Assembly (NCBI RefSeq): GCF_910596095.1
Contig: NC_056543.1
Location: 23,384,542 to 23,448,541, forward strand
Origin: Thunnus maccoyii
Lineage: Eukaryota > Chordata > Actinopteri > Scombriformes > Scombridae
DNA length: 64,000 nt
Direction of reading: 5' to 3'
Part shown: in pieces, positions 13,901 through 36,035 of the stretch
How the letters are laid out: each line of letters starts with the position of its first letter
Numbering within the stretch: position 1 is the first letter of the stretch
Position numbers and translations under genes: made by a program
The notes under the pieces: model-generated
What the model was told of the DNA's origin: nothing
What the model saw: only the letters and a program-made list of their open reading frames with translations
The model's database searches: none

Positions 13901-14263
13901 ACGGACACCACTGACGCCCTACAGCCAAAATATGTTAAACCTCACCGCAAGTGCTTTAATAGAGGACATATTGATATCAAAACACTTCACATTATCGACC
14001 ATTTTTACATTTAAAAACAGCAGGATTCCGTCGATGATGCTGGCAGTGTCCACCCCTTCATCACGCACAACAACAAACACACACACATACACACACGCGC
14101 ACACACACATACACAGACACACACACAGCGGCAGATTAGGATGTATTGCAGTCATTTTTTTAAGATGTTTTAGTCAAAATACCAAAAGGCTACATACCCA
14201 AAAGACAAAGGAGTATACGATGAGGAGGGTTTTAAGGCAGGTGATGACCGGTTTGGTCTCCAT
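1928..14263 (-). CDS. tspan7: tetraspanin-7, complete, 7 coding exons
   Basis: Four-pass membrane protein that organises tetraspanin microdomains; the mammalian protein acts in neurons on receptor and integrin traffic. Coding exons, 5' to 3' on the minus strand: 14198-14263, 4348-4536, 3958-4032, 3748-3843, 2748-2903, 2419-2502 and 1928-1996. All have GT/AG borders and together give 244 codons plus stop (human 249 aa). The start METKPVITCLKTLL matches the human N-terminus just after its first few residues. The large loop carries CCG at about 145-147, PASCC at 166-170, C176 and GC at 195-196, the expected tetraspanin cysteines. Possible N-glycosylation sites are N150, N172 and N183. The C-terminus is TANQYEMV, as in human TSPAN7. 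Intron 1 is about 9.7 kb and full of repeats. Whether this is the a or b fish paralogue cannot be told here. Confidence 0.95.
3227..3621. repeat. dispersed repeat family R1, copy in tspan7 intron
   Basis: About 390 bp in tspan7 intron 4 aligns by eye with 36550-36929 in the Rab33 intron. Shared blocks include TTTTTAGCAAATGTT, GTGAGTATTTACAG and GTGTTTTTAATCATTTTTG, in the same order and orientation. Class unknown; no terminal repeats were identified. Confidence 0.6.
4131..4153. repeat. CA microsatellite
   Basis: Short (CA)n run in tspan7 intron 2, about 100 bp from exon 3. Confidence 0.9.
4537..6740 (-). other. tspan7 intron 1, 3' part
   Basis: No exon or recognised element. It holds a purine-rich stretch at about 4660-4740 and a short CA run at 4804-4820. 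The open frames here are short, overlap on opposite strands and resemble no protein I know. Confidence 0.4.
6765..7060. repeat. dispersed repeat family R2, copy 1
   Basis: Matches 47600-47890 in the same orientation. Shared blocks include GCTAAATGCTCCACTATGTTCACC in the first case and CTACTAAATGCTCCACTATG in the second, then AGAGCTTTTTC, CTGCCTGCTGC and GTGACCCCTTT. Class unknown. Confidence 0.6.
7265..7780 (-). mobile_element. LINE ORF2 5' fragment, endonuclease (CR1/L2/Rex-like)
   Basis: The minus strand translates to the start of a non-LTR retrotransposon ORF2. It shows SLPSIFANIQSLVNNMDELQ, then LMTFTETWLNSSVPD, the TETWL motif of APE-type endonucleases, then a RAD block. The rest of the endonuclease and all of the reverse transcriptase are absent, so this is an internal piece of a dead copy. 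A stop lies in the upstream part (PALPRA-stop) and the frame shifts near the downstream end. The LINE reading resumes beyond a later insertion at 7783-8251. The clade is judged from remembered fish LINE proteins. Confidence 0.8.
7783..8251. mobile_element. TIR element inserted in a LINE fragment
   Basis: The left end reads GGATGTATTATAGAGCTGGATA. The right end is the inverted copy TATCCAGCTCTTATAATACATCC. The direct repeat TGGTGTCAT lies immediately outside both ends and looks like an 8-9 bp target-site duplication. No coding capacity, so a MITE-type nonautonomous DNA element, about 450 bp. The 58630-59018 segment has a related layout. Confidence 0.75.
8839..8873. other. GC-rich hairpin
   Basis: GGGGCGTG and CACGCCCC form an 8-bp inverted repeat around a loop of about 20 bases inside otherwise AT-rich intron. 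Possibly part of a repeat; function unknown. Confidence 0.5.
9200..9866. mobile_element. possible MITE with degenerate TIRs
   Basis: The left end AGAGTTGGGTGG and the right end CCACCCGACTTT are near inverted copies, each next to ATAT-rich sequence (CATATATC and GTATATATCG). The inner part is AT-rich and noncoding. The form resembles the common fish GGGCGATAT repeats. Boundaries are approximate. Confidence 0.45.
10304..10375. repeat. polypyrimidine tract with long C run
   Basis: A run of about 18 C is followed by CTCCTCCTTCTCC-type triplets, with almost no purine over about 65 bases. Lies in tspan7 intron 1. Such tracts can form triplex or G-rich structures on the opposite strand. Confidence 0.85.
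11878..12085 (+). repeat. MITE-like family R3, copy 1
   Basis: Carries family blocks seen several times here: GCAGCTTCTCAAATGTGAG, a TTGCTGCTTTTC block, a TTTTTCACT block, then AGACCAAA and an ATTGATCAATT-rich end. Degenerate and partial. Confidence 0.6.
12197..12682 (+). repeat. MITE-like family R3, copy 2, interrupted
   Basis: Left end GAGCTGCAAAGATTAGTCGA; right end AATCATTAGTTGCTGCCCTA. The ends are roughly inverted (AGxGCTGCAA against TTGCTGCCCT). The family body is broken by about 170 bp of unrelated sequence near 12425-12600. Confidence 0.6.
12712..12917 (+). repeat. MITE-like family R3, copy 3
   Basis: Starts in ATTGATCGATTAGTCAATTG and ends in TAATTGTTAGTTGCAGCC, with the CTGGTTCCAG and CTGCTTTTCTT family blocks between. 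Shortened. Confidence 0.55.
13172..13694. mobile_element. hAT-like MITE with 8-bp target duplication
   Basis: The left end CAGTGGTTCCCAACC and the right end GGGAACCACTG are inverted terminal repeats typical of nonautonomous hAT elements. The flanks ATCTATAG (13164-13171) and GTCTATAG (13695-13702) differ at one base and look like an 8-bp target-site duplication, the hAT size. A family R3 repeat lies inside at about 13385-13655. Confidence 0.85.
13385..13655 (+). repeat. MITE-like family R3, copy 4, nested in the hAT element
   Basis: Contains CAGCTTCTCAAATGTGATAA, GGACTGTTAGTCAGACAAAA and TTTTCTGACATTTTGTAGAC in family order. It lies wholly between the two hAT ends. Confidence 0.65.
14071..14128. 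repeat. CA-rich microsatellite in tspan7 intron 1
   Basis: Imperfect (CA)n with TACA and CGCA interruptions, about 70 bp from the exon 1 donor. Confidence 0.9.
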
Positions 14264-14420
14264 TGTGAAGCGTACGTTAGACCCGCTGTGGAGGAAAAAA
14301 AAAACGTCTGTACCAACCGTCGCGTTGCAACCACGCGCTGATGCAGCCGCACAGCGTCACTGGAGCAACGCATCACAGCCGCCAGTCAGCAGGCTGCGTT
14401 ATCCTCTGTGATTTCTCATC
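14264..14420 (-). promoter_or_regulatory. tspan7 5' UTR and likely core promoter
   Basis: Immediately upstream of the tspan7 ATG. Richer in CpG than its surroundings (TCGCGTTG, ACGCGCTG, GCCGCACAGCG). No TATA box was recognised. The extent is a guess from base composition. Confidence 0.4.
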
Positions 14421-15263
14421 TTGCATCAAATGACTCCACACTTCTGCACAACAGTCTACATCATTGTGGGGAGACGTTAAAATAAATAATGTTTATGTTT
14501 ATGTTTGTTTATTTTAAGTAAGAAGTGACAATGCACATTTATTAACATGAGCATTTGGGTCCATTATGTGTTAGATTTAGCCATACATGCTAATTTTCAT
14601 CTGCAGTCCCTCGGCAGGTTGATAAAAAAAACATTAAAAGAAAACATACAAGAGCTCATAAGCATGTTTGATTGTCCAGTAACCACTGTTTTATAGATTT
14701 GGAGAAAGAAATAAGCGATGTCATGTTCCTTATTTCTAAAGGTACTTTTTCTTTGTGGTATTTTTACTCTCTGGTATTCCCCCATCTGAGGGGGGACAGA
14801 CCATAAAAAATTTTGATCATGTTTTCCCAGTTTAAGAAATCATATTTAGTATGAATGTTTATTAATGTCTCGCTTATGTCATTTCTCAAATGAGCTGTGA
14901 TGAAGGTTTGGCAAGGTTTTGTGTCAGAGAGTAGACCTAAAAAGGAAATATTTTGTTATGCATGACTATTACTGAGTTGTAGCCAGAGAATGAACAGAAA
15001 GTGATGTGAGAGTGAAAATAACTGTGTCACCGGATCCTGCTCAAAAATGTATCAGGCCTTAGCAAATTATTTTTCTTTATTTGAGGACTCATCTGAGAAA
15101 ATCTCCAGGTTTTCCATTTTTATTTATAAGGCATCATAAATCTCAAATGTACTGCTGACACATATATACGATTTTTATTGCCATTTGCCATCAGTGGTAT
15201 ATCATTAGTAGCCTATAGTACTGGTAAACAATGCCTGATAACAAACTTTCTTTTCTTACTTGT
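14421..15263. other. tspan7 upstream flank
   Basis: AT-rich sequence with no gene or clear element recognised. The 62-aa minus-strand frame at 14597-14785 resembles nothing known to me. Confidence 0.3.
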
Positions 15264-16113
15264 TAGAGCTGAAATGATTAGTCAGTCAACAGAAAATTAA
15301 TCAGCTACTAATTTGATCAATTAACCCTTACATACTGTTCATGTTCTGACACTTCACAGTATCCCTCATAATTAGTCTCTATACCAAACTTCTGAGCCAC
15401 AAACCTATTTTTTTTTACTCATATACTGTATATCTCATCAGTCATTAATAAATGGGTGATTAACACTTAATGAAGCTTTCAGAGAGCAGAGAGTGTTTTC
15501 TTTAGGTTTTACACTGTTTCTTTATGGAGGAAAGACATTCATAATTACACTATATTATAGTCTTACATTACCTAAAATAGGAGAACATAACAACCATGAT
15601 GATTTCAATTAATTTCATTGTGAAGAATGTAACAACAGTTTTGAATTTTTGAATAAATGGGGGTCAAATTTAACCTGGAACACCCTCTATGCACAAAAAT
15701 GTGTATCAGCATCATGCAAAAAAAAAAAAAAGAAAGCTGAGTCACTTTAGGAAAAATCATAATATTTCATGCTTAAAGAATGGTGTTAATGGTGTTTTTA
15801 CTTATGGTGTTAATGTAAAAATAGATCAAATTTGTCCTGAAGTGTTAATCGTTAATGCAATTTTCAAGCAATAATGCCAAACATTTGCTAGTTTCAGCGT
15901 CTTGTGTAGATAATCTGCTATTCTTTGTCTTCTGTGAATGGTTTCAGAATTAGTCAGATAAAAATAAACTTTGTCAATGTGTATCCAAGCGCTCTTTTTT
16001 TTTTTTTTTTTTAATTATTTTCTGGCATTTCATAGAGCAAACGACTAATTGATTGATTTAGAAAATAATCAGCAGATAAACTGATATTGGCAATAATCAC
16101 TAGTAGCCCTATT
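15264..16113 (+). repeat. MITE-like family R3, copy 5, split by an insertion
   Basis: Left part 15264-15320 begins GAGCTGAAATGATTAGTCAG. The right part from 15849 holds the GTTTCAGCG, TTTCATAGAGCAAACGACTA and AATCACTAGTAGCCCTA blocks. The two parts join in family order once the insertion at 15321-15848 is set aside. Confidence 0.65.
15321..15848. mobile_element. TTAA-flanked insertion (piggyBac-like MITE?)
   Basis: The segment interrupting the R3 repeat is bounded by TTAA at 15321-15324 and 15845-15848, the target duplication of piggyBac elements. The left end TTAACCCTTACATAC and the inner GGTCAAATTTAACC recall the common fish TTAACCC repeats. The outer inverted repeats are weak. No coding capacity. 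Confidence 0.55.
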
Positions 16114-16461
16114 ACATATTATTAAGTTGTCAATTTGCAGTTTAATATGAGTCATATGACTTGTCAATATCCATAACAGAAAAAAGTCAGATTCCACCTT
16201 AACTCACACAATACTTTAATTAATTTTTGGTTTGTAATTTTCTTGCAGTGGTTTAAACCTACAAGTACTCTTTCAATATACTTTTATCAATTTATGAAAT
16301 TATTCTATTCATTACTATGAACGCTTGGAAAGTAGTATCTAAATTTGGTTAACAGATCCCAATAAAGAACTCTCTAATTTTAGTTTTAATGGCAGCAAAC
16401 AGCTCAAAAGATGACATTCTCTTCAATTTTTCGACCAAACATGTACCACAAGCTGCAGTCT

Positions 16462-16721
16462 CAGAAAGGTGTAATCTTTCCTCGATGACCAGGAGGATTG
16501 TCTTTTATTCATGAGGATGAACCAGTTATTCAAACAAGCGCATGCTGAGCTAAAACTCTCCTGACTACCAAAGGTCAAGTTCATGTGAAGATTTTTTTCA
16601 GAAAGGTGTAATCTTGTTCTCGTCGTCTAGAAGGTCTGTCTCTTATTCATGAGGATGAACTAAATATTCAAACAAGTGCATGCTGAGCCAAAACCCTCCT
16701 GACTACCAAAGGTCAAGTTCA
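16462..16721. repeat. tandem duplication, two units of about 137 bp
   Basis: CAGAAAGGTGTAATCTT begins both at 16462 and at 16599. Each copy continues with CTTATTCATGAGGATGAAC or a near match, ATTCAAACAAG, GCATGCTGAGC and CTCCTGACTACCAAAGGTCA. The units differ at scattered bases, so the duplication is not recent. Confidence 0.85.
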
Positions 16722-18070
16722 AGTTTTACGGAACTGAACATTTTCAGTTGTATAACCTTTCACAAAACCTTAGCCATTTCAAAGAGGAACACAGGCTTCT
16801 TTTATATCATTTTGGTTTCTGATTGTTTCCATTGTGTCCCTTTTCTTCCCTTCCTGTTGCAGGAAATGTTAGTGCTGAAAATATATATACTACATATGTC
16901 AGTGTGATGGGATCAATAATGGATATCACATGATCTGGTGCCTCGAGAGACCACTGAGTGTAGCTCACAGTGACATCAATCAAACATCCATACACATCGT
17001 CTCTCACTGTACATTTTCTCCTTATTTCTCTCTAATCTGTCATCCCTAATCCCACCTGCACTCCACACATCCTGAACACAGCGACAGGACAAATATCAGA
17101 ATGAAAATCGATTGCTTTATTCTGTTCAGACGAGTGGATTGTCACGTCCCTCGAGCTCCTTCAGCAGTAGACAGGATACATTCAAACACAGGATAAAAGG
17201 CTGTGTGTTACTATAAGCTCGATGCTGTGCTGTAAAGATATGTCAAATTACTTTTCACACAACGAAAGAATTTCAAGGTTTATGCGGATATTGATTTCAG
17301 ACTGAACTTTGGGTGTGTTACTGTACATTATAGGGAAGAATCAGGTTTCAGGGTGAGGTTTTAAGCAATGTTTCGCTTTCAAAACAGTTACAATGATGCT
17401 TGTCTGGTTACCAGTCTGTTGTAACAGCCTTACAATACAACATAGTGCAATTGTTGCAAGCTTGCAGACCACCTGCAAATTCGTTAAAGGACAAACATTC
17501 AAGAGGGGTAAATGTTTTGAGCAACAGCATATACAAAAATGTAAAATGTAGGCCAATGTAAAGATGTCTATGTTCATAAAATATCAAGTGTTTGAGTGTT
17601 ACAGAAAAGATAAAAGAAAAACAAACCAAAGACAGAGTGCTTCTTACAAATTCTTTACAATGACATTCATGAGAAGTAAAGGGGGCACAGTCTATTTTGT
17701 CCACAATGATGCTGCTTCAATGTGTTTCAAATGTACACAGACAAATCTTTTAGTTTAGTCATTGCCATGTTTTTCCAATCAATGAAGCACAGTGAGATTT
17801 TTCCTATGAACGCTTCAACAATGGATACAAGCATTCAGAGACTAATTTTATTCATTTTAGTGAGAGTTCAAAAGACCCCACTTATAAAATCTCTGAATGG
17901 AATATGAGCATGTGACAGGTCTTTAGAAAGCTGAAACACAGTCCTGCGAGACAGCTTACATCATAGTCGACATTACAGGTTTAATATTCAATAGTCTGAC
18001 AAAACAATCCAAACTCAAGGTCCTCCAACTAGCTTTTTTGCAAGGCTTTCCGCCATATCACACAGTATTT
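16722..18070. other. intergenic, tspan7-katnal1
   Basis: AT-rich, with no gene or element recognised. Short open frames at 17341-17907 overlap on both strands and have no recognisable motif. Confidence 0.3.
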
Positions 18071-18269
18071 CATCAGCAAATGGAGTTTGCTCAGTTGTCA
18101 TGGAGATGGATGGGATGAAATGCAAGCCCAGTAGATATTATGTCATCCATAACGCTTTTAGGATTTCTTGTTTGTGCTGGGTTAGCAAGTCAAGCATGAG
18201 TATTCATTCCAAGCTCGCGTTTCAACAGATCCATCTCCACGACAACTGGGCAAACTCAATCTGCTGATG
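18071..18269. repeat. inverted repeat, 41-bp arms
   Basis: The left arm 18071-18111 starts CATCAGCAAATGGAGTTTGC. The reverse complement of the right arm 18229-18269 starts CATCAGCAGATTGAGTTTGC. They agree at 37 of 41 positions by eye, with a spacer of 117 bases. Possibly the core of a palindromic element; no gene is associated. Confidence 0.85.
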
Positions 18270-19030
18270 CTTGACAGCTCCAGGAAAAGCTGAGTCAAAC
18301 GATGATTTCCAAGAATAAATTTTCATACTCAGTATTTCGACAGCCAGAGCATCACGGGCTAATTCTGTTGAGCTTTAACATGACATGTGATTAACAAGAT
18401 TTTAGTACAGGAACTGTAATGTAGTTACCAAGAAATTACTGGGAAACCGTGACACACACTGAATGAAGCTTTTAGTAGTTAATTATTTCCCTTATGTGCT
18501 GCCTTGAGTGCTTGAGGCAGTATTAAAATGTGGTATGAATACACTGGGAAATACAGGTAAAAACAAACATCCACAGGGTATGGATTGAGTTAGTGTACTA
18601 ATCTTATTACTTACTGTCCCCACCCTAAAGAAGACTAAATGATCTGAATTCTGAGTCTGATGAAATTCAAGACAAGTTGTCTGAATCTACTTTAGATCTG
18701 CTGAGTTACTGAATCAAGTTATGGTGATCTTATCTAAAAGATCTCATAAAATACAGGGACTAGGTGAAAATTAACTGTGTCCTTGAACTTAAAAAAAAAA
18801 AATCAATGGATCCAGTGGCCGTGCTCTTTTAACTCAACTCTTTGTCTCAATAGAACTAAAATTGAAAACAAATATTAAAACCGATGAATAATACATACAC
18901 AAACACATAATCAGACACTATATAACACAGACGTCATGGTTCTTCAAGTGTGTTCAGTCAGTAGTAAGTACGAGGGCTCCACAAGGAAATACATTAAAAG
19001 TGCTCAAACATACAGTTCTTTAAGACGAAG

Positions 19031-19908
19031 GGCCTCATGCAAGAACAATTCACACACACGTTATTTACTGGCATGTACGAGTGATTTAAGATTACTTGTT
19101 GCAGCTACTTGTACTTAGGTATGAACAAAATTCAACTATAGTGGGAACAGTTAATCTCCCTGTGGCCACAAGGAGATTAACACTTGTCTAAATTAGAACA
19201 TCCTAATCTGAATGAATTTGCAGTTTAAATGTTAAAGTTATCAACTAAAATAAAAATAACTGAAATAAGCCTTCTGAATATTTGATATTCTGTTCACCAC
19301 ATCATTGTTGTGGCTTACTGATTCACGGTCTTTATGCAGGTCGCTGTCCAGGTGAGCATCCTTTGATGCACTCCACAGTGTAACACTACCTGCAATTCTG
19401 TCGTCCATGTCCATGACTGTCACGTCTTGACAGCCTCCAATCTAAGTCATGGACTGTTTTACTTCAGAAAGATGTTTTTTAGCATCTAGTTTCATGTCAA
19501 ACTATTACATCTTTATTTCTGTCACAGTACAGCAGCACTGCATGACATTAATATTAAATGTGGTTGGCAGCTGTAATATTATTTTCCCAATTGTGTAGTA
19601 TGACTACTGATGCTGCTAAATTTGTTATGATTTCCAACAGCAGGATTTGAAACTCCATGGTGTGAAATGATGACTTTGTTGGCATTTTTGCCACCAAAAT
19701 AAAGCAGTTTATAGGTGTTGATGATGCTAAAGATCAAATCTCATGTATGCTCACTTACTCATAAACAGCTGGTGCTCATTAAGATGAAATAAGCAATTAA
19801 CAAGTTAGTGCAGTTTGGTGAATCTCACTTGGAACACTCGTATGAGCAAACCTCACAGAAAAAAAAAAGGAAAAGATTTATGATAAGAACACCTTCTTGC
19901 ATGAGGCC
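19031..19908. mobile_element. TIR element of about 880 bp
   Basis: GGCCTCATGCAAGAA at 19031-19045 is exactly inverted as TTCTTGCATGAGGCC at 19894-19908. The body is AT-rich and noncoding. Likely a nonautonomous DNA transposon. No target-site duplication was confirmed. Confidence 0.65.
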
Positions 19909-20257
19909 AAATATGTAAGTAAAATTAGTGTGCATTCCCTGGTCTATTAATGTGTGTTAGGCTACTTTTTACATTAAAAGTTCCCTGTGTGAGAGAAGTT
20001 CACACCATTCTTCCTCAAGTCACTCAGTGGCTGGATGATTGTGAACGGGAAGGAGTGCAGTTTTCATCATGCTCCATCAAAGGCACCGGTCTTCTGATGT
20101 GAATTTGAGCCCCTGTATTATCTCCCTGATGTGCTGCCTGGTTCACGCATTGCTCCGTGACGTGCAGCGCCCTCCTCTTCAAGGCCTTCATCATTGTCAA
20201 AGCTGCGAGTGCTTCTTTAAAAATTCTGGTCCCTCTGAGTCTAAACGATACCCGTCT

Positions 20258-33305
<13,048 letters not shown>

Positions 33306-33881
33306 GCTGAATAACAGCTAGATAGTGAGGAGAGAGAAAACGAAACAAGTAACGACTGAATGGTGAAACAATGAATAACTGGCCAGTGTTTTTGCCGCGT
33401 TTTAAAATGGGTCAACTCCACATTTATAGTCAACGATAGCAGTGTCCTTATTTAAAATCCTATTCGTTACAGGATGATGGTGCAGCTCCATGCAAGTCAG
33501 TTACCAATCAGATATAATGAGGCTGCTACACCCGGCGGAGCAGGTTAGTTAAGCTAGCTCATGTCAGTGACTGTGATTTTAAATGAACGTGTTTACCGCA
33601 GACAGTTAACGCTACACCTGCCGATTAAATCAAAACCTTTGGCGTATTCAAATAAGCTTCTCTTATTGTCTAAACCCGTCTAATCTTTCCGACGTTAGCT
33701 TTTGCTAGCTTGCATCTAGGCCACAGACAAAAAACAGCACGAATCGTGGGGCAATAAATATTGAAAACGCTTCTAATTAATCCTCCCAGCATGTCTAAAT
33801 ATGCATGTAGACAAAAAAACAACGCACGGCCTATATCATATTCTTTACCTATACATTCTACATGAAAATAATTATCATACC

Positions 33882-34090
33882 TGCATGAAAAGCACTTGTT
33901 TGTGCTGTTTTTTTTGAGTCAGAGGTTCAGTATTGAGCCGAGTGTTACCATGGCCGCGGAGACGCCGTGTTAAGAATACAGACGGCTCGGCTACTGTGGT
34001 GCATTCACGCATTAGTTGTAGACTGGTAAATATGACAACTCCCATTAGTCAGCACAGCGCGAGACGGTCACAGCAAAAAAAGACAGCTGG
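33882..34090. promoter_or_regulatory. katnal1 promoter and 5' UTR exon
   Basis: CpG-rich block (CCGCGGAGACGCCG, GCGCGAGACGG, ATCGCGAG). The untranslated exon of katnal1 should end at 33882 with donor GTATGATAA. No TATA box was seen near the presumed start. On the plus strand AATCGCGAG|GTAAGTC at about 34100 is a good donor facing away from katnal1, so divergent transcription is possible. Confidence 0.5.
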
Positions 34091-34364
34091 AATCGCGAGG
34101 TAAGTCTCGCTGTCTGTTTTATTGCTGCACACACTTTGATCTCGTTTTGGAAGTGAATTTAAGGTCTATGTTTAATACATAACTTAAGCAGCTGTTGGCA
34201 AAACGTAACTTCAAAAAGAAAAGTGGCGAGTTTACACGATTTATCCAACACACCATCCCGAGCTAACGTTATGCAAACGTCGGCCACCGGTCGGCGGTAA
34301 AACACATTAACATTTGAAATGTCAACCAACACGGATGAGAGATCAAAAAGGAGCTCACGTTTGA

Positions 34365-34415
34365 GCATCTACGTCTCATAATATCCTTCCTGTAATACAT
34401 CCATGGCATCTACGT
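34365..34415. mobile_element. 31-bp TIR-element remnant between 10-bp direct repeats
   Basis: GCATCTACGT occurs at 34365-34374 and again at 34406-34415. Between them lie 31 bases ending TAATACATCCATG, the terminal sequence of the TIR element at 7783-8251. This looks like a target duplication around a nearly fully deleted copy. Confidence 0.6.
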
Positions 34416-36035
34416 ACAGTCAAATTACATCTGAGCAGGCTCCCATCTGCTGAACCATGTGGTCAAAAGTTTCAGAACAAGCTGCTAAGTGCACTTTGTG
34501 GTGAGACTGTTTTGTCTCATTAAAATATTGCAAAATAGGATGAAGATACTGTTAATTAGCCATTAGACAACAAAATAAAACTAATAGAATAACAAAGTAC
34601 AATAAAATAGGCATTATTTATCCTTGATAATATGTATTAATAATTTAAGGTATTTAGGTTATGAGTATACTTAATTATCGTTTCAAGCACATAATATAAG
34701 TAATATAATATAAGTTGCACAACATATATGATTACATTTCAGCAAAGTAATACAACTATTAAAAATAATTAACATAACACAACATATTTAGGATCAAAAA
34801 TGTCAACATAAAGTTCCACGTATGTTTATTGATTGGTAACTTTGACTGTTCCTTTGTAGTGTCAAAATCTGTCAGTGAAACTGAAACCTTGAAGTGATTT
34901 CTAAATAGAAAATAATTCATATTGATGCTCAGCTTTAGGCAGGGACATTGTAAATGAACTGGGTAAAACATAAACAGATGAATCACAAAAGACATATTCT
35001 GCAATAACTTGTTTTACATTAGATGAAAGAATAGTGTGTGTTAGGAAATGCGTTGTGTTGTGTAACTGAACAATGCTGAGTCATGTTATGCAGACCAAGG
35101 GAGCTGCCTAAAGATGGCAGAGTACATCCAGCCCTGCCCTTATACTCATTATACCAAACACTTGCAACCAGCAACCTCAATAATTCAAATTATAATAATA
35201 CTGATAAAACCATTTTTATTTTCTTGCAGCTTTACATGCAACACATGTATCATTTGTGATTTTATTTCACACCATCAGTTACCTTATGCCAACACATGAA
35301 TTTCAAGGACCACTGAATCACTGTTTATCAGTTGAACTATCTGGATTTGCAATTTGTCTCAAAAGACAAGTACATGTTGTCATTACTGCTACCGGTTTGA
35401 TTGAGTGTGTATGCGAATGAGCTGACAATAAAGCTGGTTATGATCATATTTGTGTTTAAGAGATGCGCATTCCACAACAGCACTCCCAATGCAGTTATAT
35501 TTTTCTTAAGAACTGAAATGTCACTGTAAAACATTTGTTAAATAAAACGATTGCACAATTTTCTTCACAGTTTCAGTTTACCTTATTGGTCCCTTTACAC
35601 ACACTGAAAACTAGTTCCCCTTTAATTCACTGTCTGTATTGAATACTGTAGATTAGTGCTGCTAGACGGCTGATTGCATATCATCTGTTTCTTTGACTCA
35701 AAGTGATTTTATGTGCAGTTTGAGCTAAAAATGTTTTTGCATACCTCCACATCATTACATGCATTTCATTGAAATGTTGATTAAATATTGTGCAAACTTG
35801 TTGGCCCATACTGTCACTATATGTGTGGTACAGCAGGAAGGAAAAAAAAAGTAAAGTCATAGGTATCTTCTTCCTTTTCTATCCCATGATCATATGAGGC
35901 CTTTCTGAATACAGTCTTAATGAGAGGAAGGTCTGTTCAGCACTGCTTTCCTCAGCACCCATGTTGTCAATGAAGGCTGTGATGACCTTGAGACACGCTC
36001 TGTGCACATCCATCCACAACAGGATGTAGGTGACC
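34416..36035. other. intergenic, katnal1 to Rab33, including Rab33 3' UTR
   Basis: AT-rich, with no coding exon seen. Minus-strand frames at 34759-35004 and 35337-35534 lack recognisable motifs. The 3' UTR of the Rab33 gene must occupy the right part. Confidence 0.35.

Noticed and set aside
13851-14411. Plus-strand open frame of 186 codons over tspan7 exon 1
   Set aside because: It runs through a CA microsatellite (repeated THTYTHAH residues) and across the tspan7 exon and donor; no homology.
34159-34368. Minus-strand 69-codon frame near the katnal1 promoter
   Set aside because: No homology, no splice context, upstream of the CpG promoter; probably chance.
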